Assembly: GCA_023614405.1 (NCBI GenBank)
Contig: CM042687.1
Location: 70,228,992 to 70,292,991 of the forward strand
Direction of reading: 5' to 3'
Source: Avena insularis
Lineage: Eukaryota > Streptophyta > Magnoliopsida > Poales > Poaceae
DNA: 64,000 bases
Part shown: positions 34,674 through 45,712 of the stretch, one piece after another
Layout: every line of letters begins with the position of its first letter
How positions within the stretch are numbered: position 1 is the first letter of the stretch
Made by a program: the position numbers and the translations under genes
Notes under the pieces: generated by a model
Seen by the model: only the letters and a program-made list of their open reading frames with translations
Told to the model about the DNA's origin: nothing
Database searches by the model: none

Positions 34674-37600
34674 ATGGACCCACACGTCAGAGACGAAGAA
34701 AAGGAAGAGTTGATCCAAGGTGTGATCCGTGGGGAAGATAATTTAGACGTATCAACGTTTCTGAACAACTCCGGTGAGGGTGATCCTCTTTTTACCGGAG
34801 TAGACAACTTGTTTGAGGTTGAAGGTGTTACCTTCCGCGAGGGAGAAGGCGATGCCTTGTGTAATCGAGAAGACGACCGCTCCGGCGAGGTGCATGTAAT
34901 ATAAATCAATTCATTAATTAATCATCTGCTATCTATATAGAAATAGTAACGACGATCTTTCTTCTTTTAGCCCTCCGGATCGAAGGAATCTACTGAAAAG
35001 AGCGGACGAGGCCCAACCAAAAATTTGCAAGACCATGAGAGGTTCAGAATCGAAGATGTCGCTGAAGACGGCAAACCGACGACTCCCGAAGTTGTCGCAA
35101 CCAAATTTGTGGCACAATGCGGAGTAATCGTTAGGGACTTAATCCCGATCACCATTAGAAATTGGAATAGGCCTGCTAATGCGGATGAAGAGGGAACATG
35201 TTTATTTGTCCCTAACCACGCCAAAGATTTACTGTGGAAGAGGCTCATGGTTAATTTCAAACTACCGAAGATAGAGCTGGATCCAAATGCGGAGGATCCA
35301 GTTGAGGACGCCTTACAACATGGGAGAGCCATGGAGGCTAAGGTCAGGGAGTGGGCTTTGAAGAAGATGGCCCAGTGTTTCACCAACTGGAAGAAAAGAT
35401 TGCACCTTGACTATGTCGTGAAAAAGAAGACTCCCGATTTCAAGAATATTCAGTTTGAGAAGATAAAACCATTCTGGGCTGAGTTTGTGGAATACAAGAA
35501 ATCAGAAAAAGCTAAGAAAATGTCTGAAACGAATAAGCTGAATGCTGCTAACAAGAAGTATCACCATACTATGGGGCAAGGTGGCTCTGTATGGCATTCC
35601 TAAGTGGGAGAAACTTGAGCAGGAATGCGTGATAAAAGATCACCCTAGAGATGCATTTATTGGATAGAACGTGCAAGGAATTGGTTTTACGGGCATGGGG
35701 GCACGTTGGACTCGGAAGGGAGGTGTATATATAACATACGACATAAAGAAGACCCCTTGCCAATCGAGAGGATCAGAAAAGCAGTAAAGGCTGTTAAAGA
35801 TGGGGACTTCATTCCCGATAGAGAGAATGATGAGCTCACACTCGCCCTTGGAAATAAGGAACATGATGGACGAACACGAGGCACAATAGGCTCCCAATCA
35901 TGGAGGACTGGGTTTCCCGAAGAGAGGAAGAAATATCCTGATAGAAGCCGTCAGAGGAGTAAGGACAGGGCGGCAGTTGAAGCAGAAAGTCACAAAGAGC
36001 GAATGCGTTTAATTGAAGAACGATTAAAGCAACAACAATATGAAATTAACGCACTTAAAGAGCAAAGTACTACCGGCCCATCTCAGTAGCACACTGCATT
36101 CGATGCTACCGGCCTATCGAATAATCGAAAAAGCAGTGTGGCTTCCACCGAGGTCCTGGGTGATGACAATGGCGATGACGATGATGCACCGACGATGGCT
36201 CTTGTTGGCTACCCAGTGGATGATATCACAGAGATGACACACTGCGAGCTACATGTCAAAGTTGTGAACATATCAATGAAGGTGGCGGCCGGCTATGCCT
36301 TACCAATTGGACCCACACCAACTTACCACTGTCGTCTGGTTCTAGAGGGCTACGCTGTTGTCGGCATGGACGAAATCATGCCCACCTTTGAGGTTTTGGA
36401 TCTTCACTACCCTGCTGGTGAAGGGGATGTGACTGTGTTGGGTGACGCAAAAAACGTCACCATTCTTTGGCCGAAGGAATGTATCGTCCTTCAAAATCAC
36501 ACGCCAAGGCCATCTTCGCCGCTGCCTCACCCGTCTCCAGCGAGGTCATCGCCGCCGCGGCAGCCGTCTTCGTCGCCTCACCTGGCTCCGTCGCCTCACC
36601 AATCTCCGGTGCAGCCATCGCCGCGGGAGCCATCGCCGTCTCCTCGGGATAAAAAGCATAAGCGTACCGCTACTATGCGTCGTAAGCGATCGCCGAAACG
36701 TAAACAAGAGCCTCTTCCAAAAGTACCAACGGTTCCTCCCAAGAGAGCTTATGACTGTACTGAAGAGGAGACTGCGGCGATCGTTGATGCGGAAACGACA
36801 GCGTTTTTCGCTAAGCTGAGGCGGCCGAAAGAGCCAGAGTTCCCCAGCACCAAAGAAGAAAAAGCCAAAGTGTTGAAAATGCTAAAGAATCTTCATCAAC
36901 CCGAGCCAAAGCTGTCATCAGACTATGAGCGTTCTATTCTCAAGTCACATGCGGCACAAAAAGCCTCAAAGAGCGATCGATGCAAGCGGAAATCTGTTGC
37001 CCAGCTCGGAGAACAAGCAAAACAGACTTGCGCCTCTCAAGGTGATTTCTCAAACCAATGTGGGGTCGAGCAAATATAAATAAGAGCAGTATGATCCAGA
37101 GGTAGTTGCACAATACGGAGAAGCTGCCGCTGCTCAAGGTATGAGTATTGCCCAGTACTTATCCCAGTTAGAGTTCTTCCCCGTGAGTGAAGTAGCATAC
37201 AAATACCAGTACGGAAAACCTCTCGTCAAACCTGAGGAGGTAAACAATCTTCCAACAAAAATGCGAAGATTGCATAACTGGTACATGCATGCCACAAGGG
37301 CCGGGCTAATCGGATAGTCTGAGGGTTACAAAAAGCATCATGGGAAAGATAAGGATGACATGATATCCATTGAATTTGATGAACTATTTCAATTATTCAA
37401 TCAAGACGCCTTGGACAAATCGATCATCGCCTATTATTGTCCGTAAGTACTAATTCGTAATTAATTTAGTCTCCAGCTATATTATTTTGTTTATTGCATG
37501 TATATAATCATACCGTAATATGCGTAATGAAGATTCTCGAATGCAGCAGAGGACAAATCTATGACATTGGCTTCATTGACCCATATTGGGTTCATGAAGC

Positions 37601-38476
37601 TAATCTCAAAATAAGCCCCCAGGATACGGAGGATAATATAGTACACGCGTTAAGGTTTTAAGAAACCAAAAGGGAAATACTATTTCCTTACAACTTCGAG
37701 TGAGTGTTATTGTCTTGTATACACTTTCTATTTCGCTTACTCGATGTTAAGTATATAATTGATTAGTTATGCATTTGCAGCTTCCACTATATTACATTAA
37801 TCATTCAACTTGACAAAGGGCGTGTACTAGTCATGGACTAAAAAAATAAAACACTAGAGACATGGAATGACATGCAGATAAATCTCCAGAGGTAATTCTA
37901 ATAATTAAGACACTATATCGGCAGCGTTCGTGAATTTTATGATATCAAGTACTTAATAACTTATTTTATTCGCTTTTCACGCCGACAGCTTGAAACGGTT
38001 CACCAAGAAGACTAGGGGTGTTTGGAAAGAGGAGCTTACATTTCAACCACTAAATGTAAGCACCACTAGCTATATCCGCGCATATCTTTGATTCTAGTTT
38101 TGATACAGTTATTGTCATGCTTGATTATTATTTTGATTAAACTCTGTTCTCGTAAAGTGCCTGACTCAGGGACCAGGTAACAATCTATGTGGATACTATG
38201 TATGCGAGTTCATCCGGCAGACGTGCGATGAGAAGGGCAGAAATTTAGAGCAACTCCATGTACGTAAACAATTTCTATAGTTTTTAATTACAATCAAATT
38301 GTGTTTAGTTTCATTCATATAGGCCGACTCCTTTTTTAAATCAGATCGAATGTCTACGGGACGGTCTTCTGCCAAAGGATCGCGTACGAGCAATTCAGGA
38401 GGAATTGGCGGGATTCTTGGATGCAGAAGTCCTAAACACACAAGGGGAATACTACTCGGCTGTGTATAGACAATAG
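34674..38476 (+). pseudogene. CACTA-2 second gene: DUF8039-type / Ulp1-like cysteine peptidase protein, defective
   Basis: Sister of 5525-9346 with the same exon plan. Exon 1 is 34674-34889 (216 bases, same length) with an intact junction, since the stop found in CACTA-1 is a GAA codon here. Exon 2 starts 34971 and keeps FTNWKKRLHLDYV and the HHTMGQGG motif, then breaks at about 35585-35600. A second reading block (35706-36089) ends at a TAG at 36088, and a third (36138-37079) holds the DUF8039-like part, the proline-serine linker and KRSPKRKQEPLP. Downstream exons retain CSRGQIYDIGFIDPYWVHEA, FHYITLIIQLDKGRVLVMD and NNLCGYYVCEFIRQ, ending at TAG 38474-38476. The likely catalytic His and Cys positions are visible, but the gene is broken by frameshifts near 35590, 37075 and 37300. 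Confidence 0.78.
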
Positions 38477-38599
38477 GAATTGTAAAAATAGCAACTTTCA
38501 AGAAATTGGCCGGTAGCATCGAATAGCAACTTTTGTATGTAGTGCATGAACTCGATCCGTGTATTGAATATAATGTTGTCATCATGATGTAATATAAGG

Positions 38600-38975
38600 T
38601 TCCTTCATTGATAAATGCAAATCACTAAATAAACAATAAAAAAACCCTAAATGAATTCTCTGCCGCGGCACAAAAAGTGGCGAAAATGCTGCCGCGGCAA
38701 AAATGTGCCAAAATAAATTCTCTGCCGCGGCAGAGAAATGGGCCAAATCTCTGCCGTGGCAGCAGGTTAATAGTCCTGGTTCGTGTTACGAACCGGGACT
38801 AATGCTCCACCCCCCCTCGCGCTCTGATGCCGCCACGTGTGCCCCCATTTGTCCTGGGTTGTGGGGCAACCGGGACTAAAGGTTAGAGCTTTAGTCCCGA
38901 TTGCCCCGTCCCGGTTGGGCAACCGGGACTAATGCCCCTTACCAACCGGGACCTATAGGGCGTTTTCTACCAGTG
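38600..38975. repeat. CACTA-2 right subterminal region and terminus
   Basis: Contains repeated CTGCCGCGGCA palindromes (38,660-38,760), GTTCGTGTTACGAACCGGGA, and CCCGGTTGGGCAACCGGG, then CCTATAGGGCGTTTTCTACC and CAGTG. Nearly identical to 9480-9815. Confidence 0.85.
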
Positions 38976-38978
38976 GTT

Positions 38979-40378
38979 TGGCATGCTTGCATGCATTGTT
39001 TTGTTTCTATCATTTTATGTGATGTTTTGCTTGAGTGGTAGATTGAATTTGTGCCTTGCTTGATTAAATTGTAGTGATTTGAAGAGTGTGAATATTGCAA
39101 GGACAAGGAGTGAACTCATATTCTCTACCAAAAAGGCAAGTGATGCTACATACTTTTGTCCCATTATTTTCACTATGCATTAGTGATATTTCTAAGTAAG
39201 ACTTGCATGGAATTTTGCTAAATATAAACTATGCCATGGGAAATCCTAGTAGATGAAACCTTAGTAGAATTTCCTAAGTTAAGATTCCTACTACTATCAT
39301 GCTTAGCTTAGCTAATAGAAAACAAGGGTGGAATATATATTCATACTATGGAAAATTTCTAAGTCTGTGGACTTGTGTTTTGTTTAATAAAACAACTAAG
39401 TGAATGAATCACCTGGGTGGAATGGAAGGAATGGTTTGTGTTGAGTGGTTACACAAGGCCAGGGGACTGGTGAACCTTGTGTATCACACTTGTGGAATGC
39501 CACCCAGGAACAAAGAGATTTGAGATGTCAAATCTTGAGAAGCTTCAAGTGCAGCCACTTGGCATTATGGGCTCTGCCTGGATCATATAGGTTGCAATAA
39601 CTTAGCCAAATGGACAGTTGGTGGTAGGGGATGATAGGTTGGAGCGCGTCCATTCTGGTCTAAGGGAAGGCTTCTGAAAGATCTTGTCTTGGTGAAACCA
39701 AGTCTTGTGGGGAAAGTGCACAACCTCTGCAGAGTGTAAAATCTAAGTACTTAGCCATGTCCCTGGCAAAGGACAATTTGAGCATCAAGACATGGAAGCT
39801 ATCAAGAATCTCATCATCCCAATTTCTAAGTTAAAATCTTGTGGGTGAACAAGGGATTGAAGGATCACCAATTTCTATTGGGAGATGCCTTGGGAATGTT
39901 TTGTCAAGCAAAAACTTAGTGTTTTCAAATGATAAGGAAAAACTATTTTGAGCAAAGAAAGCCTAAGCTCCACTTAGCCAAATGCATATAGATGATAGAC
40001 TCCACTATACTACCATAGTATCACTTGCCAATACAATTCAAATGTATTGACCCTTGTGGCTGTAACTTATTATGTTGCAGCTTTGTTTGATGTTAGAGAT
40101 GTTATTGATTTAGGATTACAAGTCTACAACCAACATGTCTTCCTGTGGCACTTTGAAGATGAAGGACCCCATGCTATTGCTATATTCTGCTGCATTGTAA
40201 TGAGATAGCCAAATGAGCTATGTAAGATGTAATAAATTATTTTATTCCTGGTTATAAAGTTGTATTATGACCTTTGTTTCTTTATATTACATCTTAACTG
40301 TGGATGCTAGCTATTGATCCAGGGACTAGCATTTTAAACATAGGGATCTCTACCTTATTAAAGGTTGGGAACCTTACA
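38979..40378 (+). repeat. Gypsy-B 3' LTR, second segment
   Basis: Continues the LTR after the CACTA-2 right TSD, matching 18,235-19,632 of the 5' LTR, and ends GGTTGGGAACCTTACA followed by the TSD CGAGC. The frame at 18782-19042 and its neighbours are not maintained here, so no gene is called. Confidence 0.9.
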
Positions 40379-40383
40379 CGAGC

Positions 40384-40930
40384 GTACAACCACACGGGGG
40401 CCTAGAAACCCCCTCGACCAACTAACTTGCCTAGTCACATAGTTCGGGCTTTTCGTTCGACATACGCATCCTGGTTGTTTTTGAATGGAGGTGAATGAGG
40501 TGCATTCATAACATGTAGGTAAGCGTGGCCGGGAACAAGAGATGCCTGACATCCGTAATCTTGAAAGCTGTGCACATCATTAGGGACCGGCTTCGGGACT
40601 TGACCCGTATGGCGGCATCTCCCTAGTGCGTGACTCATGGTCTCGGCGAAAGCAAGGTAAAGTTCATGGTCAACCACTCTCAGCCGGCCTTCCAAGGAAG
40701 AGGGCTAATAATTTGGCATTAAGAATCGGTTGGTACGTGCGGGTAAAGTTGTGCACCCCTGTAGGGTTATTAATCTTTTCAAAAATCCGTGTCCATGGTT
40801 ATGGACGACTTGGGAACGGACCTAAAGATCATAGAGAACTATAACCGAATGCTTAAACTTGTCAACTAAGGTGAGATCCGGAGTTCCTCCTCGGGGTTGT
40901 TTGAGGGGGTAGTCTGGGAAGAGAGGTTCA
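40384..40930 (+). mobile_element. Gypsy-A LTR, second segment
   Basis: Resumes the LTR after the Gypsy-B right TSD. It contains GTGCACCCCTGTAGGGTTAT and CCGTGTCCATGGTTATGGAC, stretches I know from Triticeae-type Gypsy LTRs. The right border with the Gypsy-C remnant is set at about 40,930 only because Gypsy-C pol sequence is readable from about 40,950. The antisense frames here are not genes. Confidence 0.65.
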
Positions 40931-40949
40931 GTTGATAATGGAGAGTTGT

Positions 40950-41340
40950 CGCCTACGACGAAGATGACGCTGAGGAATCCAGACGCCTAGATGTGGACCT
41001 TCTCGAGGAGGAGCGCGTTTTGGCATGCCAAAGATCCACCATCTACCAGCAGAAGCTACACAGCTACCATAGTCGCCGTGTTCGGCATCGCTCGTTTAAA
41101 GAGGGGGATTTAGTACTCCGACTTAAGCAGAAGAAGTCACACAAATTATCCCCGCCATGGGAAGGACCGTTCATCATAAGCAAGGCGCTGCTCAATGGGT
41201 CTTACTACCTTGTCGACAATCGTGAACTCAAGGATAGACCCAACGAGGATCATAAGCGTAAGCGACGTGACCCGTATGATGACTACCCAGAGCTTGATCG
41301 GCCATGGAACATAGCACAGCTACGTCCTTTCTACACTTAG
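40950..41340 (+). pseudogene. Gypsy-C pol, C-terminal part after integrase core
   Basis: The 115-codon frame 40993-41340 (readable upstream to ~40,950 as DEDDAEESRRLDVDLLEEER) is the integrase C-terminal region of Ty3/Gypsy polyproteins. It shows a tyrosine- and basic-rich segment (YQQKLHSYHSRRVRHRSFKE), GDLVLRL, WEGPFII, and the terminal WNIAQLRPFYT. Protease, reverse transcriptase, RNase H and the integrase core are absent, as is the 5' LTR. Gypsy-C is therefore 5'-truncated. Confidence 0.85.
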
Positions 41341-41853
41341 CATTTTTTATCTAATTGTGTACCTCTTATATGATCAATGAAATAAAGATCTTTGGTTCAC
41401 TCATATTGCTGAGTCTTTTACCTCCTTTAGTGTTCATTTTTGGATCATATAAAACCTTTATGCACAAGTCTTGCGATTGCACTTGTGAAAATTGCGCCTA
41501 CGGGCGTTAGCTTAAGTTTTCTGGTCTACACATTCTTTGTCGTTTTTATGTGGATTCTGGAGTAGTGACTTTTGGCACTTATTGTCGGCGATTTTTTGCT
41601 CAGGTTATTGACGGTGCCATTGGGCATCATCACCTAAGCGCATGGTTTTGACAACGAGTCTTCCGACTCAAGAAAAGTCAAGCATAAGATCCAGAGTAAT
41701 GGATAAGCCAGCACTTGCTTAAAAATATATACATACTGGGACTTAATTCTTAAGTAGCGGGATACGACAACCACTATTTTCTGCCTTAAGATTACATCAA
41801 CAAGTTTTTCCCGTGCACACACCAAAGGTGAAACAGAAATTACAAAGTATTTT
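41341..41853. other. Gypsy-C spacer between pol and the antisense gene
   Basis: Non-coding 3' sequence after the pol stop. A GATCAATGAAATAAAGATC stretch could serve as a polyadenylation region. I see no gene in it. Confidence 0.5.
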
Positions 41854-44581
41854 TCATTCTTTGGGCGCAGGAGACTTGGAGGTCGCATCATCACCAGCCG
41901 GAGAATCACCCTCGACGTCGGCGCTGTGATGAGACTCGGAGGAATCTTGGTTGACGTTGTCGATGAGGTTCCTGGGCATGAAGACGTCAACGTCCACCAA
42001 CTCGGCAACACTGGTGTAATAACCCGCGAGTGATGACAGGATGGCTTCGTGATTGATCTCCTTGCCGTCATCATCCACGTCGAGGATACCAGAGGTCACC
42101 GTGTCGATGTTGGCATCTTCATAGTGTGCCTTCACCATAGACAGCGCCATCCTTGTGCCAGCCCGTGCGCATGAAGCCTTCTAGTTCGTGACACGCTCGA
42201 GGGCTCGGCGCAGGATCTCCGAGTACTTCGTCATGGAGTCCGATGCCTTGATATATATTTGGAGGGGCTTGGCAATCTCCTTGGTTGGGCGATGGAGGTG
42301 TTGATGAAGTTGCCGGCAAGAACCATGCATTCCTTGTCCGAAGGAGGCGAGCGGGTTAAACCCATAGGCGCTGAAAATTCCAACAAGGATCACATGAGTT
42401 CAATAAACTCTAAGTATCCAGACTACAGAAATACAAGGCGGAGGACACTTACTGAAGATGCTAGCCTTAGCCTGCCAGACGGTGTCCGCCAAGGATTCCT
42501 TCTCTTGTTGGAGGAGCTTAAACGCCTCGCTATGGCGAAGGTTTTGCTCATCAGCAGCTTGCTTCTGATCCTTTAGGATTGCAAGTTCCTCCTTCAAGCG
42601 ATTGATACCCGCGGAGGCGGAATCCTGCAGGGCTTTCATGGAATCCTCGTGCATCTTCAGCATCTCCTTCCTCTCCTCCTTCAGGATCTTGTTATCGCTG
42701 TCCAGCTGCTGGATATGCTTGGACTGCTCGACAATGTCCTTGGCCTTGGCAACATGTTCTGCAAGTCGGAGAAAACAAAGTACACAGTGAGTACTCGGAG
42801 ATTGCGGGCACAAAAGTAAGATGGAAATGCGCAAAAAGAAAACAGACTCTTGTTTTTGATGATTTGTTCCTTCAAGATGGCAGTTTTACCCTTTTCGGCT
42901 TCAAGATCTGCGTGCATCTTCTGATACTTGTCGTTGGCCAAGCCCCTGCGAGCATTCTCATTTTGTGGAAACAAATACAAAGTTAAGTTGTTGTTTGGTT
43001 TGCTTGGATCCCCTAGTCGGAGATTTTCCACCTAGATGCTCGGGGGCTACAGCGAGAGTTTTTAACTTATCAGTATCCTTAGCTTTTCTATAAGCATCTA
43101 GTCGGAACTAATTCAGTTACAACTAGAGGCTTGGGGGCTACAGCATTGAAAATTATGAACACTGTGTATGCTACTCTTAAAGCATCTAGTCGGAGTAATT
43201 CATTCCATCTAAATGCTTGGAGGCTACAGTGAGAGTTTTTCTAACTTAGTCACTCTTAGAGCATATAGATGCAAAACCTATGGTTTTCCGTCTACATCCT
43301 CGGGGGCTACAGTGGGATACTCATATGAAATGCAGAAGGCAAAGTAAAAACTTACAAGTGCAATGATCTTGAGGTTTGTAGCGCTCTCGGCTAGCAGCTT
43401 GCCAAAGGAAATGCTATTTCCTCGCAAGATATCCGCTTGTCGGAGTAGCTCCTCAAGACCGCACGTCGGAGATGATGACACTCCTCCAGGAACCATAGTT
43501 GTGTTACTCGGCAGAAGCGCCAGGTAAACTATCTTCGGGAACTCGAAGGGTTTCTGGGGAGTAGGGGCGCCGCCTTCGGCAGAGGTACCAGCTCCCACCA
43601 CCGCCTTGCCGCTACCGATGGCATCCTTAGCCGGAGCTTCAGCTATTTGAAGAACAGGGCTCTCCTGCGTAGCCTGCTCGCCGACAACAGCGAGCTCGGT
43701 AGAGGCGCCAGAATCCACTTCCATGACGGAAGGGCCTGGTGCAAGCCGGTCAAACCCGTCTCTACGAACCACTCGATCCGCCTTATTGCGCGTGAAGCGC
43801 CAGAATCCACTTCCATGACGGAAGGGAGGCATGGGATCTCCATGTGGAAACTTCAGCGGCGACTCCATCCACGAAGTCCGGGTACGTCACTTCTCGGCCT
43901 GCCAAAGGAATGTTGGGGCCGTAGAAGTACGTCCGCTGCCAGTTTTTGCACGACTCGTGGCCGACGATGTCGGGGAATCGCCGGCCAGGTCGGATCTTGA
44001 AGCTTATGGTGCCACAGTTCCTAAGCTCCTCCCTACTATGTCCGGCTTCATGTTTGACGGTGAAGAAGTACACGAACAAGTCTAACCTAGGCCTAATCCC
44101 TAGGTAACCCTCACAAAGTGCCGCGAAGTTGCTAAGCACTAAGATACTATTGGGGGAGAGGTTATGGGGTTGGACCTTGAAGTGGTTCAAGACGGACAAA
44201 AAGAAGTGGGAGATGGGCAGGGAAACGCCGCGTACCAGCTGAGCCTTGAGGTACACCTTTTCTCCGGCTTGGGGAGAAGGTGTCACCTCGCCGGCCGGCG
44301 CCGCCCGCCAGGCGAGCCCCTCCGTCGCGGGGAGGTAGCCTTCGGCGACCATCTCTTGGATGTCGCGGCCGGTGATGTCCGAGCCGCGCCAGTCGCCCTG
44401 GTGCGAGTCTCTCTTCTTCCAGAGGCTCTAGCACCGCCAGATTGTGGTCACCGTCGGTGGTTTCAATCACCACCGATGCGGGGATGACCAGGCCCTCTGG
44501 GGGCACGACGAAGGAGCTCGCCGGCTTCGACGTGGCTTCGCTCGACGTCGCCATCGACGGGGAGGAGCTGCTGCTGGCCAT
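41854..44581 (-). pseudogene. Gypsy-C antisense gene, 'putative gypsy type transposon' (Transposase_28-like) protein, defective
   Basis: Reads leftward from ATG 44581, opposite to pol, between pol and the 3' LTR. An N-terminal Ser/Ala-rich leader is followed after a frameshift (~44,420) by the conserved region: MVAEGYLPA, FLSVLNHFKVQPHNLSPNSI, LCEGYLGIRPRLDLFVYFF, and WQRTYFYGPN (44352-43950). A middle Pro/Ala-rich part (43868-43278), two coiled-coil exons (about 43,000-42,850 and 42,790-42,450, e.g. EAEKGKTAILKEQ, LKEELAILKDQKQAADEQ) and a C-terminal exon (42393-41854) follow. Breaks: the frameshift near 44,420, a duplicated 30-base block (43705-43734 and 43797-43826), and a stop at about 42,181. 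Antisense genes of this type are known in several grass Gypsy families; their function is not known to me. Confidence 0.65.
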
Positions 44582-45184
44582 GGAGGACTAGGAGGAGGCG
44601 ACTGATGCAAAGAGAGGCTAGGGTTTCTTCGAGGTTTTCCGCGGAGAGCTCGAGGAGGCGTTCGGCTGGAGGAAGAAGATGATGACGCGAGAGAATGGGG
44701 TAAAAATGTGGCAAGTGTCCCACGGTTACTATTTATCTTACTCTGCTTCAAGATTCGTGCAGCTTATCGGACGGTTACCGCATAGACGACGTGTTCGTGG
44801 ACGTGCGCGGTAATTTCGCCACGTCTCCAACCGCCGCCGCCAACGGTTCGTATCGCTCGCGCGGGAAAATCGGATATGATTGCGTTCTCTGCATGTGTGA
44901 GTTACGAGGCGTCGCTGACCTAAGCCTACGTCGTCATAACTGACATGGTAGATGAGCCGTCGCATCGAAGATTCCGGCATGGACGGATTTAATCTGACTA
45001 CGGAAGAGTACGATGGAAGATACAGCATTTCTCCGACTTACTCGTAGAAGACGGAGAAACCTTTGCAGGATTCTTTGGGAGGACTACAAGATATTGCTTG
45101 ACGATTTGCTGACATCCATCTAGACGGAGCATTCCACGAGAAGAGGCAAGACGGCGCAAGATCTCGGAGTTCTCCGGGGGCTAC
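44582..45184. other. Gypsy-C region between antisense gene and 3' LTR
   Basis: Presumed promoter side of the minus-strand gene followed by the polypurine tract CTCCGGGGGCTAC (45172-45184). No other gene is supported; short frames on the minus strand (44738-45028) lack any signature. Confidence 0.5.
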
Positions 45185-45712
45185 TATTGGGAATATGCTA
45201 TATGGGTATCCTCATAGCATGTCTCTTATCCGACTAACCTGGCTGGCCCATAGTCGGTAGCATGGCCTATGGCTCTTTGGCTGACCAGTTAGGTGGATCC
45301 AGAAGGGAGGCCCATGCCGGATAAAGGAAGGCTACGGTGGAGTCACCAGCGTACCCGGAGCCTTGGAGTGCAAGATACACAAGACTAGTGATAGACGGTG
45401 TAGGACTCTATAACCTGTCCGGCTAGGACTTTTCCCTGTAACCCTAGGATCTGATGACTATATAAGTTGGGCCTATGGGAGCCTTTAGGGCAAAATCTCA
45501 TACACAACCTCGCACAGCGAACCTATCTCTGTAACTCGGCGTATTGCTCTTATAGTGATTTATAGCAGGAGTAGGATTCTGCCACCGTCGTGGGATCTGA
45601 ACCTGGGTAAGCTATGTTACCTCGTACCCGTCAACCGTCCGCCTTACCCCACGTCTCTAAACACGCACTGTGAGGACCCCTCCATGGTGTACTCGTCGGC
45701 AATACCACGACA
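45185..45712 (+). repeat. Gypsy-C 3' LTR (528 bp)
   Basis: Begins TATTGGGAATATG (the usual TG start appears mutated to TA) immediately after a polypurine tract, and ends ATACCACGACA. A TATATAAG box lies at 45459-45466. The right-hand TSD would be TCTAA (45713-45717); the left copy was lost with the 5' end. Confidence 0.8.
45459..45466 (+). promoter_or_regulatory. TATA box in Gypsy-C LTR
   Basis: TATATAAG lies about 250 bases before the LTR end, in the U3 position expected for LTR transcription starts. Confidence 0.5.

Larger units (their letters stand above)
24439..38975 (+). mobile_element. CACTA-2, complete 14.5 kb CACTA (En/Spm) transposon
   Basis: Left end CACTAGTGGAAAAAGGGC at 24439; right end GCGTTTTCTACCAGTG at 38975. 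The 3-bp duplication GTT occurs at 24436-24438 and 38976-38978. Removing the element restores AAAGTTTGGCATGC, matching the other Gypsy-B LTR (AAAGTTTGTCATGC at 18,230). Contents in order: subterminal repeats, TNP2 transposase gene, 167-bp hairpin repeats, CCGGTTGG palindromes, a minus-strand acidic reading frame, ~669-bp tandem repeats, AT-rich repeats, a Gypsy-LTR-like segment, the DUF8039/Ulp1 gene, subterminal repeats. Both genes are disabled. The termini are asymmetric (CACTA versus CACTG on the opposite strand). Confidence 0.95.
12086..40378 (+). mobile_element. Gypsy-B: gag-only LTR retrotransposon with ~4.4 kb LTRs, containing two later insertions
   Basis: Begins TGTCACATCCC (12086) and ends ACCTTACA (40378), with perfect duplications CGAGC at 12081-12085 and 40379-40383. 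Subtracting solo LTR D2 and CACTA-2, the 5' LTR is about 4.36 kb and the 3' LTR about 4.40 kb; the interior is only 1805 bp (19633-21437). A primer-binding site and polypurine tract are present, and gag zinc knuckles are the only coding remnant. The plan fits large-LTR non-autonomous elements such as LARDs or TR-GAG elements. Mobilisation would have needed pol from a partner. The element sits in the Gypsy-A LTR. Confidence 0.9.
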
